A DNA stretch of 40,828 nucleotides from Gammaproteobacteria bacterium (GTDB taxonomy: Bacteria > Pseudomonadota > Gammaproteobacteria > Pseudomonadales > Azotimanducaceae). Both the position numbers and the translations under genes were made by a program. Of the stretch, positions 24,860 to 33,572 are shown one piece after another (position 1 is the first letter of the stretch; each line of letters begins with the position of its first letter). Below the pieces are notes generated by a model, which saw only the letters and a list, made by a program, of their open reading frames with translations, did not search any database and had not been told where the DNA came from. Location: NCBI GenBank assembly GCA_028821515.1, contig JAPPGA010000057.1, positions 1 through 40,828 on the forward strand, written 5' to 3'.

Positions 24860-25129
24860 ATGAACGCAAGCCATGATTGGCTGGGCGCACGCCCAGAGGA
24901 CGTTGCGAGGAGTCTGGTCGATCTCGCCCAATCCTCCGATCTGTTGTCAAATGACCGGCAACTCGTGGACAAGTACGCGCAGAAATGGGTTGGGGTTTGC
25001 GCCGGCGAAGTGAAAGCGGCTGAGGATGACCTGGATTCTCTGCTAAGGGTATTGGACAGCCGGGGAGTGTCTCGGTCCGAGACGGTTGTCCGATTCATCG
25101 AAAGAGAGCAGAGGACGCTAATACTCTAA
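24860..25129 (+). CDS. DUF5678-like small protein
   Basis: An 89-residue protein. The core DRQLVDKYAQKWVGVCAGEV followed by DDLDSLLRVLDSRGVSRSE resembles DUF5678 proteins, small domains of unknown function (strand, acidic helix, then a hydrophobic strand VVRFIE). ATG 24860 is the most natural start; TTG 24827 is possible. Its stop lies two bases before the ATG of the retropepsin-like pseudogene, an arrangement I associate with this family in other bacteria. No function is claimed. Confidence 0.6.
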   Translation: MNASHDWLGARPEDVARSLVDLAQSSDLLSNDRQLVDKYAQKWVGVCAGEVKAAEDDLDSLLRVLDSRGVSRSETVVRFIEREQRTLIL

Positions 25130-25131
25130 TC

Positions 25132-25569
25132 ATGCTGCACGGCAGGTTCGGCGAGTCGTCGGGCTGACCTTACATCTCCGCGAGGGTCTTTATCCCGAGG
25201 CTTGGACTGGCCGGCAACGTCTCGTTCATATTCGATACGGGTGCCGATAGTTCGGTTCTGATGCCAGCGGACGCACTGACGCTTGGAGTCGATTACAGCC
25301 AGTTGTCCAACCCCTTCGAGTCGTTCGGCATTGGAGGATCGGCACCAACCTATGTGGAGCGCGCACGCGTAGCTTTCGCCGATGTGAACGAACACCTTCT
25401 CTACGGCTACGACATCGAACTGCTAGTCCACCATCCGACGGATGATGCGATGCGGGTGTCGTCTCTCCTGGGCAGGAACATTATTGACCGTTGGCGCGTC
25501 ACCTACGACAAGTCGGTTCCCGAGCTGGTGGCGGAAGTTGTATCGAGCGACGCGGAGTTCTTTGCGTAG
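25132..25569 (+). pseudogene. Retropepsin-like aspartic protease gene interrupted by an in-frame TGA
   Basis: From ATG 25132 the frame reads MLHGRFGESSG, then TGA (25165-25167), then PYISARVFIPRLGLAG and FIFDTGADSSVLMPADAL, ending at 25569. FDTGADSS is the catalytic Asp-Thr-Gly-Ala motif of retropepsin-like proteases, and the later SSLLGRNIIDRW is the family's hydrophobic glycine segment. In similar proteins an arginine normally occupies the TGA position (GRPY); CGA to TGA is a single CpG transition. If translation starts at 25261 (ATG after the catalytic motif) the enzyme would lack its active site. It could be a recent pseudogene or a sequencing error. It pairs with the DUF5678-like gene. 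Confidence 0.75.
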
Positions 25570-25640
25570 CAGTTTTGTGGATTCGGGCTTCGCCGCCATG
25601 GAGACGCGCCGGTACAACTAAGCTGGCACTGGGGCTAAAC

Positions 25641-25663
25641 TCTCGCGCTCTCGATGCGCGAGA
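25641..25663 (+). terminator. Hairpin after the retropepsin-like pseudogene
   Basis: TCTCGCGC (25641-25648) and GCGCGAGA (25656-25663) form a perfect 8-bp stem with a 7-base loop. It lies between the pseudogene's end (25569) and the aminotransferase start (25730). No T-run follows. Confidence 0.4.
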
Positions 25664-25729
25664 CACGCAGTTTGTGTCACGCGCTACGTAGACGAGGCGC
25701 AATCCGTCAGCAAATAAGGATTTTCTCCC

Positions 25730-27127
25730 TTGAAGCCTGGTTCCCTGCACAACGAGTTCCCGCCCGGATCCATCGAGGCGAAGGATCTCGAACACCTGCT
25801 GCATCCCAACACCAACCTTGCCGCCCACCAGGCGCAAGGCCCGGTCGTGCATGCCCGGGCCAAGGGCGTTTACCTGTGGGACAACCATGGCAAGCAGTAC
25901 CTGGAGGGCATGGCGGGCCTTTGGTGCACGGCCATCGGGTACGGCGAAGAGGAACTCGCCCGCGTCGCCGAAGAGCAGATCAGGAAACTCTCCTTCTCGC
26001 AGTTGTTCGCGGGCAAGACCCACGAGCCGAGCGTGCTGCTGGCGGAGAAGCTCAAGTCGATGATGCCGTTCGACGCCGGACGGGTCTTCTACGGGCTGTC
26101 CGGCTCTGACGCCAACGACACGCAGATCAAGCTCATGTGGTACTACCACAACCTCATCGGCAAACCGGAAAAGAAGAAGCTCATCTCGCATCTCGGCGGC
26201 TATCACGGGCTGACCGTCGCCAGCGGCAGCCTGACGGGCCTGCCGCCCTTTCATGTGCACTTCGACCTGCCGATACCCGGCATCCTGCACACCGGCCACC
26301 CGCACTACTATCGCCACGCGCACGAAGGCGAATCGGAGGACGCTTTCACCACGCGTCTCGCGAAGTCGCTCGACGACCTCATCGTGGCGGAAGGCCCCGA
26401 GACCGTGGCCGCGTTCATCGCCGAGCCGATCCTCGGTGTCGCCGGCGTGATCGTCCCGCCGGACGGCTACTACGACAAGGTCCAGGCCGTACTCGAGAAA
26501 CACGGCGTGCTGTTCATCGACGACGAAGTGATCTGTGGATTCGGACGCACGGGCAATCCGTTCGGCGCCCAGACAATGGGCATCCGGCCCGACACCATGA
26601 CCGTCGCCAAGGCGCTGTCGTCCGCGTACCTGCCCATTTCCGCGGTCATCATTCCCGAGTCCATGTACGAACCGCTCGCTGCGGCCAGCAAGGACGTGGG
26701 CATCTTCGCCCATGGCTTCACTTACTCCGGGCACCCGGTCTGTGCCGCAGTCGCCCTCAAGAACCTCGAACTCATGGAAGAACGCGGGATCTTTGCCCAC
26801 GCGGCCAGGGTCGGCGAGACGTTCCAGGCGCGGCTGGCCGAACTCGCGGCACATCCCGTCGTGGGAGAGGCGCGCGGCAAGGGTCTGATGGGTGCGGTCG
26901 AAATGGTCGCGGACAAGGAGACGAAACAGCCTTTCGATGCCGGGCTGGGGATCGGGCCCTACTGCATGCAGCGGGCCATGGATCATGGGCTCATCGTGCG
27001 GGGTCTCGGCGACTCGGTCGCCATCTGTCCGCCGCTCATCATCACCGACGCGCAGGTCCACGAACTCTTCGACAAGCTCGGCAAGGCGCTGGACGAGACG
27101 TTCGAGTACGCCCGCAAGGGCGGGTAG
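25730..27127 (+). CDS. Class III (omega) aminotransferase
   Basis: A 465-residue PLP-dependent transaminase. The family hallmarks are present: YLEGMAGLWCTAIGYG near the N-terminus, YGLSGSDANDTQIKL, GGYHGLTVASGSLTG, the cofactor segment FIDDEVICGFGRTG, and the PLP lysine in TVAKALSSAYLPISAV (about residue 294). This subgroup uses amines, beta-alanine or pyruvate-type acceptors; the exact pair is unknown. TTG 25730 is used as the start because AAGGAT precedes it and the N-terminus matches family length. It is followed at 62 bases by the LLM oxidoreductase gene. Confidence 0.92.
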   Translation: MKPGSLHNEFPPGSIEAKDLEHLLHPNTNLAAHQAQGPVVHARAKGVYLWDNHGKQYLEGMAGLWCTAIGYGEEELARVAEEQIRKLSFSQLFAGKTHEPSVLLAEKLKSMMPFDAGRVFYGLSGSDANDTQIKLMWYYHNLIGKPEKKKLISHLGGYHGLTVASGSLTGLPPFHVHFDLPIPGILHTGHPHYYRHAHEGESEDAFTTRLAKSLDDLIVAEGPETVAAFIAEPILGVAGVIVPPDGYYDKVQAVLEKHGVLFIDDEVICGFGRTGNPFGAQTMGIRPDTMTVAKALSSAYLPISAVIIPESMYEPLAAASKDVGIFAHGFTYSGHPVCAAVALKNLELMEERGIFAHAARVGETFQARLAELAAHPVVGEARGKGLMGAVEMVADKETKQPFDAGLGIGPYCMQRAMDHGLIVRGLGDSVAICPPLIITDAQVHELFDKLGKALDETFEYARKGG

Positions 27128-27188
27128 CGTACTCCGAGCACTTCCGATTCACCGCGCCGCCAGGTGCGGACAACCAAGGGGAAACAGG

Positions 27189-28109
27189 ATGAAATTTGGC
27201 GTTCAGGTAAACGTGTATCGCGTCTCCCGGGATCAGGTGCTCGTATCGGCACAGGCAATGGAAGCGGGCGGCTGGGACAGCATCTGGTTCGCCGACCACT
27301 TCATTCCGCCGCGTTGTACCCACGAGGAGGAAGCGCTGACGGCCTTCGAGGGCCTGTCCGCGATCGCCTTCGTCGCCGGCATGACGAAGAAGCTCAGGCT
27401 CGGGAACCTGGTAGTGGGCAACACCTACCGCAATCCGGCGCTGCTGGCCAAGATCGCCGGCACCATTGACACCCTGAGCGAAGGCCGATTCACCCTCGCC
27501 GTCGGCGCGGGCTGGTACCAGCGCGAACACGAGGCCTACGGCTGGACGTTCCCTTCCATGAAGGAGCGCCAGGACCGTTTCGAGGAAGCCTGCGAACTCA
27601 TCCGGCTGCTGATCCGCTCGAAGGACCCCGTCAGCTTCAGCGGCACGTACTACCGGATCGACTCGGCCCGCCTGTCACCCGGTTCCTACGGGGAACCGAT
27701 CCCCATCATGGTCGGCGGGACGGGTCCGAAACGCACGCTGCGGACGCTCGCAAAGTTCGGCGACGTCATGAATCTCGACGGCTGGGCCGGCGGCGGCATG
27801 GCATTGGACTACTACCGGTACAAGGCCGGAATCCTCGAGCAGCACTGCGAGGACGTCGGCCGAGACCCCGCGGAGATCCGCCGGACGCTGCTCATGCCCT
27901 GCCTCCTCAGCGAAGACAAGGCGCGAACCGAGGAGTTCATTAGCCGTTTCGGCCCCGGCACCGTCGCCGGGGGAACGCAGTACGTCATCGATCGGATCGG
28001 GGAGTTCGAAGACGCCGGTGTCGCCGAAATCATGTTCGGCGCCCTGCCGTCGGGCAACCTCGGGCTGCTGCAGAGATTCGACGAAGAGATCCTCTCGGCC
28101 TTCCGGTAG
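27189..28109 (+). CDS. LLM-class (luciferase-like) flavin/F420-dependent oxidoreductase
   Basis: A 306-residue TIM-barrel oxidoreductase of the bacterial-luciferase-like family. It begins MKFGVQVNVYRVSRDQV, then SIWFADHF, RLGNLVVGNTYRNP, DTLSEGRFTLAVGAGWYQ and PIMVGGTGPKRTLRTLAKF, all typical of the F420-type branch. Whether it uses FMN or F420 cannot be told from sequence. ATG 27189 follows GGGGAAACAGG; the larger open frame upstream is an aminotransferase shadow. It is probably co-transcribed with the aminotransferase and converges on the M20 peptidase gene 13 bases away. Confidence 0.9.
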   Translation: MKFGVQVNVYRVSRDQVLVSAQAMEAGGWDSIWFADHFIPPRCTHEEEALTAFEGLSAIAFVAGMTKKLRLGNLVVGNTYRNPALLAKIAGTIDTLSEGRFTLAVGAGWYQREHEAYGWTFPSMKERQDRFEEACELIRLLIRSKDPVSFSGTYYRIDSARLSPGSYGEPIPIMVGGTGPKRTLRTLAKFGDVMNLDGWAGGGMALDYYRYKAGILEQHCEDVGRDPAEIRRTLLMPCLLSEDKARTEEFISRFGPGTVAGGTQYVIDRIGEFEDAGVAEIMFGALPSGNLGLLQRFDEEILSAFR

Positions 28110-28122
28110 TCCGGTCAGGCGG

Positions 28123-29301
28123 TCAGCCTCGGGTCGTACCACCCCCCACCGCCAACGCCTTCTCGGCAACCGACGCAAAAAAGCTCGCGCCGTAGGGGAT
28201 CGCGGCGTCATTGAAGTCGTACTCCGGATTGTGAACCGGAGTAGAGTCGCCGTTGCCGAGGATCACGTAGCAACCAGGCACTTCGTTCAGCATGTAGGAA
28301 AAATCCTCGGAACCGGTGCCCGCAGGCAGGCGCCGACGCACGTTGCCGCTGCCCACCAGTTCGTCGCATACCTCGGCAGCCAGCCGCGCCGCCACCGGAT
28401 CGTTGACGACGGATTCGTACGTGGGGCGGAAGTCCACCTCGGCGGTGGCGCCATGCGCCCGCGCAATGCCATCCGCCAGTTCCCGCGTGCGTGCTTCGAC
28501 GAGTTCCATGACATCCATCGAGAATGCCCGCGTAGTCCCTGCGAGCCGCGCAGTCGCGGGAATGACGTTGTAGGCGTCGCCAGCATGGATCTGCGTCACC
28601 GACACGACGGCGGTCTCCGTCGGCCGCACGTTGCGCGCCACGATCGACTGCAGGGCCAGGGCAAGTTCCGCCCCGATCACGACCGGATCCACCGCCGTGT
28701 GGGGGAACGCGCCATGGCCCCCGACGCCGGCGATCTCGATGTCGAAGTACGCCCCCGCGGCAGTTACCGTCCCGGGCACGGCACCGAAGCGGCCTACCGG
28801 CATGCCCGGGGCGTTGTGCATCCCGAACAGCCGGTCGCAGGGAAACTGCTGGAACAGGCCGTCCTCGACCATGGCGCGGGCACCGCCGATCCCCTCCTCG
28901 GCGGGCTGGAAGATGAAGACCACCTGGCCGCGGAAGTTCCGCGTTGCCGCGAGGTATTCGGCTGCGCCGAGCAGCATCACGGTATGTCCGTCGTGGCCGC
29001 AGGCGTGCATGCAGCCTTCGTGGTTCGAGCGGTGCGGGAACGTGTTCGCCTCCGTGATGGGCAGGGCATCCATATCCGCCCGCAAGCCGACGGAACTGGT
29101 CTCGTTGCCCTCCCGCAACACGCCCACGACACCGGTCTTGCCTATGCCACGATGCACCTCGACGCCGAACGCCCGCAGTTTCTCCGCCACGAAGTCGGAG
29201 GTGCGCCGCTCCTCGAAACCGAGTTCCGGATGCGCGTGGATGTCACGGCGCCAACGCGCCAGCGTGTCGTGCCTCGCCACGATGTCTTCAATGAGCGGCA
29301 T
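28123..29301 (-). CDS. M20-family amidohydrolase (N-acyl amino acid hydrolase)
   Basis: A 392-residue metallo-amidohydrolase of the M20D/IAP group (hippurate hydrolase, N-acetyl-diaminopimelate deacetylase-like). Motifs: RRDIHAHPELGFEE, LRADMDALPI, MHACGHDGHTVMLL (metal ligands), FIFQPAEEG (catalytic Glu), and GTGSEDFSYML near the C-terminus. The dimerisation lid domain lies between. It removes an acyl group from an amino acid or related compound; the substrate is not fixed. Start ATG 29301 has AGAGGAAG upstream. It diverges from the amidohydrolase gene with 132 bases between. Confidence 0.92.
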   Translation of the reverse strand: MPLIEDIVARHDTLARWRRDIHAHPELGFEERRTSDFVAEKLRAFGVEVHRGIGKTGVVGVLREGNETSSVGLRADMDALPITEANTFPHRSNHEGCMHACGHDGHTVMLLGAAEYLAATRNFRGQVVFIFQPAEEGIGGARAMVEDGLFQQFPCDRLFGMHNAPGMPVGRFGAVPGTVTAAGAYFDIEIAGVGGHGAFPHTAVDPVVIGAELALALQSIVARNVRPTETAVVSVTQIHAGDAYNVIPATARLAGTTRAFSMDVMELVEARTRELADGIARAHGATAEVDFRPTYESVVNDPVAARLAAEVCDELVGSGNVRRRLPAGTGSEDFSYMLNEVPGCYVILGNGDSTPVHNPEYDFNDAAIPYGASFFASVAEKALAVGGGTTRG

Positions 29302-29433
29302 GTTTCTTCCTCTGACGGGAGTCGATCGGGGTTCGCCCGTTCACATCGGCGCCATGGTAACCCCTTAAAGCGCGACGGGAACTGCCGGCGCACCGATCAA
29401 GTATGCTTTGGTACCTGGACCAGAGGACACGAA

Positions 29434-30579
29434 ATGCGCTACGAAATCATCTCGGCCGATTGCCACATCGACCTGCCCTGGCTCCCGGAGGATCTCTTCA
29501 TTAGCACCGCCCGGCCCGCGCTGCGCGATCGGATGCCCTATGTCGAAGAAAGGGATGACGGCCGCTTTTGGGTGAGCAGGAGCGGCGCGCAGTTCGGACT
29601 GCAGAACGGCATGGGCTCGGCGGGACGCGTCTACGTGCCAGGTCAGATTCACCGCTCCGACCGCATGGCGGAACAAGGCCTCTACAGCGACGGCGCGAAA
29701 GGTATCCCGAGGCTCACCGATCCGGCGCTCCGCGTGCGGGACCAGGATCTCGACGGCATTCAGGGGGAAGTGATCTACGGCATCCTCGGCACGGCAAATC
29801 GCCTGAACGACGACGAAGCCGCAACCGAGGTCATGCGCATCTACAACGACTGGATGGCGGACTTCTGCGACGCGAAACCGGAACGCTTCGCGGGAATCGC
29901 GAGCATTCCGAGCCACGATGTCGGGATCGCCTGCGACGAGGTGCGCCGGGTCGCCGAACGCGGCGCACTGCGCGGCATCGAGGTGGCGGCCACGTACGAC
30001 ATGACGCCGCTGTTCCACCCCTCCTGGGAGCCCCTGTGGGCACTGACGGAGGAGGCCGGTCTTCCGCTGCACTATCACACCATCGGCGGCGGGCGCCGCT
30101 ATGACCTCGACGCCCTCGCTCCGCTGCAACGGCGACAGGCTTTCGCCGTGACCATCACGAGTTTCCAGTTGGCCATGTCGAAGATCGTCATGGAGATCAT
30201 CTACGGGGGCGTGCTCGAAGCGCATCCGGGGTTGAAAGTCGTCGTCGGCGAGAGCGGCATCGGGTGGATCCCCTACATCCTGGAACACATGGATCTCGAG
30301 TGGGAAGACCAGTTCAAGGACCTCACGCTCACCATGAAGCCTTCCGAGTACTGGCGCCGCCAGTGCCACGCCACTTACCAGTCGGACCCCATCGGCATTC
30401 GCCTGCTCGACATCCTGGGCGAAGACAACGTGATGTGGGGCAGCGACTTTCCGCATCCGGACGGCGTGTGGCCGGATTCCAGGGAGTTCATCGCGCGCGA
30501 GCTCGGCGGCGTGTCCGATACGTTGCGGCGCAAGATCACCTGCGAGAACGCCGGCCGGCTGTACGGTTTCTTTGACTAG
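29434..30579 (+). CDS. Metal-dependent amidohydrolase (amidohydrolase 2/ACMSD-like)
   Basis: A 381-residue TIM-barrel hydrolase/decarboxylase of the Amidohydro_2 family. The N-terminal metal motif appears as [12 protein letters not shown] (Asp-x-His variant), followed by [11 protein letters not shown], the metal His in [30 protein letters not shown] and the C-terminal catalytic Asp in [21 protein letters not shown]-like relatives decarboxylate or hydrolyse aromatic or cyclic carboxylates; no specific substrate can be read here. ATG 29434 is chosen because the long upstream frame is the opposite-strand M20 gene's shadow. Confidence 0.9.
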   Translation: MRYEIISADCHIDLPWLPEDLFISTARPALRDRMPYVEERDDGRFWVSRSGAQFGLQNGMGSAGRVYVPGQIHRSDRMAEQGLYSDGAKGIPRLTDPALRVRDQDLDGIQGEVIYGILGTANRLNDDEAATEVMRIYNDWMADFCDAKPERFAGIASIPSHDVGIACDEVRRVAERGALRGIEVAATYDMTPLFHPSWEPLWALTEEAGLPLHYHTIGGGRRYDLDALAPLQRRQAFAVTITSFQLAMSKIVMEIIYGGVLEAHPGLKVVVGESGIGWIPYILEHMDLEWEDQFKDLTLTMKPSEYWRRQCHATYQSDPIGIRLLDILGEDNVMWGSDFPHPDGVWPDSREFIARELGGVSDTLRRKITCENAGRLYGFFD

Positions 30580-30697
30580 GGTTTCTCGCAGCGACGTTGG
30601 CGTGCGCTGACGCGCCGCGTGAGCCTGGGCGCGCGAAAAACACGGGGCTCCCGACTTGGTGCATCTTCCGGCGCGCGCTGCTAATGTTCGTCGTCCC

Positions 30698-30774
30698 GCG
30701 CCCGTAGCTCAGCTGGATAGAGCGTTGGCCTCCGAAGCCAAAGGCCACAGGTTCGAATCCTGTCGGGCGCGCCA
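30698..30774 (+). tRNA. tRNA-Arg (anticodon CCG)
   Basis: A complete 77-base cloverleaf. Acceptor GCGCCCG pairs with CGGGCGC before discriminator G and encoded CCA. The D arm holds AGCTGGATA, the anticodon stem TTGGC/GCCAA encloses loop CTCCGAA with anticodon CCG, and the T arm ACAGG-TTCGAAT-CCTGT is canonical. It reads the arginine codon CGG. Confidence 0.97.
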
Positions 30775-30860
30775 CAGCTCAAGACGGGCCTGAACCGGCT
30801 GTCGGAGTTGTCGGCCGAGCGACGTTTGCCGCCCCCCACGGCACATGCTACGGTCATTCG

Positions 30861-31460
30861 ATGGCAACACCACATCACCTCGCCGACGCCAGCCCACTCG
30901 GTGCATGTTCGTACCCGACCGAAACCGACTATCTGCGGCTCACCGACAGCTGCAACCGCCTGTTAGAGTTCGCGGACGGTCGCATTGAGGAGCTTCGCGA
31001 GCCTACCGACTCGCACCAATCCATCCTCGCTCTGTTGTTCAGCCTGTTCGATCAATACGTACGAAACGAGCGCGGCATCGCGCTCTTCGCGCCGTTGCGG
31101 ATCCGAATCCGGGAGGGCCGATACCGCGAGCCCGACCTGTTGCTGCTCCGGGATGCGAAAGATCCGCGGCGTCAGGATCGCTATTGGCTCGGTGCCGACC
31201 TGGTGGTCGAAGTCGTCAGCCCGGACGATCCGGAGCGCGATTACCGGCAGAAGCGCGACGACTATGCGGATCTGGGAATACCCGAATACTGGATCGTCGA
31301 TCCCCAGGCCGCCGCTATTACGGTCCTCACGCTCGATGGCGACAGATATGTCGACCACGGCGTCTTTAGGACAGGTGATGTCGCCTCGTCCGCCACGCTA
31401 CGTGGTTTTCGCGCCCCGGTCTCCGACATACTCAGCCCGGCTCGCGGGAGTGGCCGATGA
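30861..31460 (+). CDS. Uma2-family protein (PD-(D/E)xK-fold, DUF820)
   Basis: A 199-residue Uma2 protein, a restriction-endonuclease-like fold family whose members are largely uncharacterised and abundant in cyanobacteria and many environmental bacteria. The core is visible: a Lys-poor N-terminal strand, REPDLLLLRD with the catalytic-type Asp, LVVEVVSPDDPERDY, the KRDDYADLGIPEYWIVDP segment and a C-terminal strand. Start is ATG 30861. It stands alone between tRNA-Arg and the selenoprotein peroxiredoxin gene, so no pathway is implied. Confidence 0.9.
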   Translation: MATPHHLADASPLGACSYPTETDYLRLTDSCNRLLEFADGRIEELREPTDSHQSILALLFSLFDQYVRNERGIALFAPLRIRIREGRYREPDLLLLRDAKDPRRQDRYWLGADLVVEVVSPDDPERDYRQKRDDYADLGIPEYWIVDPQAAAITVLTLDGDRYVDHGVFRTGDVASSATLRGFRAPVSDILSPARGSGR

Positions 31461-31518
31461 TCACATCGACTTCGTCGACCGGACGCGAGCATAATGCCCA
31501 CAGTTCCCGGAGGCTCTC

Positions 31519-32052
31519 ATGAAATTCCGACCTCGACTCGCCAAGTGCGCTGGCGTCCTGGCCTGCGGAATTCTCACCGCAAGCTGCCTGGCCGCGGACG
31601 TCGGCGATACGGCTCCCGACTTTCGCCTGCCGGGTTCAGACGGCCAACACCACGCGCTGACCGACTACCGGGGCAAGTTCGTCGTCATCGCCTTTTTTCC
31701 GAAAGCCTTCACCGGCGGCTGAACCGCGCAGTGCAAGGCGCTGCGTGACAGCGCCGCAGAGATCGAAGCGTTCGATGTCGCGTACTTCATGGCGAGCGTC
31801 GACGAGGCGGAAACCAACAAGGCGTTCGCCGAGGAGCATGGGGCGAGTTTTCCCATCCTGTCGGACGCGGATCGCACAGTCTCCACCGCCTACGGCGTGC
31901 TGTCCGAACGCGGGTTCGCGAATCGATGGACCTTTTTCATCGATCCGAATGGGGTCATAGCCCGGGTCGATCGCGAAGTCGATGCGCGCACCGCCGGCGC
32001 CGACCTGGTGGAACACCTCGAGGCGCTGGGCGTACCGCCGGCAGAAGACTGA
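31519..32052 (+). CDS. Selenocysteine-containing peroxiredoxin (predicted selenoprotein, TGA at codon 68)
   Basis: Read through an in-frame TGA at 31720-31722, the frame encodes a 177-residue Bcp/PrxQ-like peroxiredoxin with an N-terminal signal ([16 protein letters not shown]), so it is probably exported. The active site reads [14 protein letters not shown], matching the peroxidatic PxxxTxxC motif with TGA exactly at the catalytic Cys (residue 68); Cys72 may be the resolving residue. The remainder ([27 protein letters not shown]) is an intact peroxiredoxin fold with no further stop, so it is not a decayed gene. A SECIS-like hairpin follows immediately (31732-31758). A GGAGG ribosome-binding site precedes ATG. 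It reduces peroxides. Alternative: nonsense mutation TGC to TGA, judged less likely. Confidence 0.88.
31732..31758 (+). promoter_or_regulatory. SECIS-like hairpin for selenocysteine insertion
   Basis: GGCGCTG (31737-31743), loop CGTGA (31744-31748) and CAGCGCC (31749-31755) form a perfect 7-bp stem; TGC/GCA extends it below an AA bulge. The loop begins 21 bases after the TGA and has G at its second position, fitting the usual bacterial SECIS rules (a stem-loop soon after UGA with an early loop G recognised by SelB). Confidence 0.75.
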
Positions 32053-32099
32053 CCCGGAACCTCAGACCGGCCTGACGACGACGGGGTACGAAACCCGGC

Positions 32100-32735
32100 T
32101 TAAGGGTCCGTCTTGTCGCGGTACTCGCACAGATCCTCTATCACGCAGGCTCCGCACCGCGGCTTGCGCGCGATGCATACGTAGCGTCCATGCAGGATCA
32201 GCCAGTGGTGCGCGTCGCGCTTGAATTCGTTCGGCGTGAATCGGAGCAGCTTGTCTTCCACCTGCCGGGGCGTCTTGCCCGGCGCGAGCTTCGTCCGGTT
32301 GGCCACCCGAAAGATGTGCGTGTCGACCGCGATGGTGGGTTCCCCGAAGGCCGTGTTGAGAACGACATTGGCGGTCTTGCGGCCAACGCCCGGTAACGCT
32401 TCCAGTGCGGCGCGCTCCCGCGGAACCTCACCGCCGTGGAGCGAGATAAGCGTTTCACAGGTCTTCAGGATATTGGCCGCCTTGGTGTTGAACAGGCCGA
32501 TGGACTTGATGTGCTCCTTCAGCCTCGAGAGACCGAGCTCCAGCATCGCCTGCGGCGTCCCCGCTTCGGCGAAGAGCTTTTTCGTAGCGAGATTGACGCT
32601 GACGTCCGTCGCCTGCGCCGACAGGATAACGGAAACCAGGAGTTGGAAAGGCGACCGGTATTTCAGTTCGGTGGTCGGCGCCGGGTTCTCGGCTTGAAGG
32701 CGGAGGTAGATTTCGCGCCTCTTGTCGTTATTCAT
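32100..32735 (-). CDS. nth: Endonuclease III
   Basis: A DNA glycosylase/AP lyase that removes oxidised pyrimidines. The 211-residue protein carries the helix-hairpin-helix and catalytic Lys in LPGVGRKTANVVLN, the catalytic Asp in AVDTHIFRVANR, and the C-terminal [4Fe-4S] motif C-x6-C-x2-C-x5-C (CIARKPRCGACVIEDLC). Length matches the family (211 in E. coli). It converges on the selenoprotein gene. Confidence 0.97.
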   Translation of the reverse strand: MNNDKRREIYLRLQAENPAPTTELKYRSPFQLLVSVILSAQATDVSVNLATKKLFAEAGTPQAMLELGLSRLKEHIKSIGLFNTKAANILKTCETLISLHGGEVPRERAALEALPGVGRKTANVVLNTAFGEPTIAVDTHIFRVANRTKLAPGKTPRQVEDKLLRFTPNEFKRDAHHWLILHGRYVCIARKPRCGACVIEDLCEYRDKTDP

Positions 32736-32800
32736 GCGCCGTTGATGTCTCCCCAGGCGAACAGGTGCCAGAACGGCCGGAGATCGCCAGGTCGATGGAC

Positions 32801-33199
32801 TTATCCCGCTTCGGGATCGAGAAAATCCCCGACATCGGAAACGGGTCCGGACACATAGGTCCCCGTATCGTTGTCCGCGTCGATGAACGGGCCCGTATCG
32901 ATCACGCCGCCATCGATCCGCGGGCCGTCATCGGAGTCCGGCAAAACGCGGTCCGCGACAGCCGCATTCTCAATGGACGCGCTCGGTGTCGGCGCGGCCA
33001 CTGGCAACAGCCGGTCGGGCACGGGTTCAATGTAATCCTCCGGAAGGTGGACATCACCACCCGCCATGGGGACTACGTCTACAGCCCCACTATCCGGCTC
33101 GTCCCACAATACGAATACGCCTGCTCCCAGGACGAGAATCAATACGGCGGTAATCGCGGCCGCGCGTACCGCCTTTAGCGGGGTCGCCGCATCAGTCAT
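32801..33199 (-). CDS. Small single-pass membrane protein, unknown function
   Basis: A 132-residue protein with a short cytoplasmic N-terminus, one membrane helix (residues about 13-31, AAAITAVLILVLGAGVFVL), and an acidic, Pro- and Asp-rich extracytoplasmic tail with no recognisable domain. Its start overlaps the end of the upstream secreted-protein gene by eight bases, so the two are probably one operon. No function is inferred. Confidence 0.6.
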   Translation of the reverse strand: MTDAATPLKAVRAAAITAVLILVLGAGVFVLWDEPDSGAVDVVPMAGGDVHLPEDYIEPVPDRLLPVAAPTPSASIENAAVADRVLPDSDDGPRIDGGVIDTGPFIDADNDTGTYVSGPVSDVGDFLDPEAG

Positions 33200-33572
33200 C
33201 CGCCATCACGTCTATGCGTGAGACGAAGCAGTGGCCGTTATGCTTCTTGGTGTCGTCCACCCAGACGCGCACTTCCCGCCCCGTGACGAATGCCAACTGC
33301 GCCGAGTCGTACATGCGCAACGCGTTGGACTTGCTTGTGTGGGTACCGGTGCAACTGAAAGTCACCCACTTGCTCGTCGGGCAATCGAGTCCCTCTTCCG
33401 AGGGCGATACGCTGAGCGCGACCATGCAGCCCCCGAACCTGTCGTCGGCCACAGTCAGCGTCCGCCGAACTTCCGCCTCAACTTCCGCTGTCGCTGCCTG
33501 TACGGGCACTGTCAGCAATACGGACGCAGTCAATGCGGCCACCGTGAACCTGATTGATCTTCCAATGCTCAC
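33192..33572 (-). CDS. Secreted four-cysteine protein, unknown function
   Basis: A 126-residue protein starting at GTG 33572, preceded by GGAGGA. A signal peptide is clear (FTVAALTASVLLTVPVQA, cleaved after about residue 26). The mature part has four cysteines (49, 64, 74, 115) able to form two disulphides and a compact beta-rich look (TSKWVTFSCTGTH, REVRVWVDDTKKHNGHCFV). I have a general impression of this as a conserved hypothetical in environmental proteobacteria but no assigned function. It overlaps the following membrane-protein gene. Confidence 0.7.
   Translation of the reverse strand: MSIGRSIRFTVAALTASVLLTVPVQAATAEVEAEVRRTLTVADDRFGGCMVALSVSPSEEGLDCPTSKWVTFSCTGTHTSKSNALRMYDSAQLAFVTGREVRVWVDDTKKHNGHCFVSRIDVMADD

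Noticed and set aside
25165-25167. Selenocysteine codon in the retropepsin-like gene
   Set aside because: The position is normally Arg, not Cys, and no convincing hairpin follows within the SECIS window; a CpG transition explains it better.
25499-27061. Minus-strand 520-codon frame opposite the aminotransferase
   Set aside because: Antisense shadow; the aminotransferase frame carries all family motifs.
29365-30456. Minus-strand frame opposite the amidohydrolase
   Set aside because: Antisense shadow of a well-supported gene.
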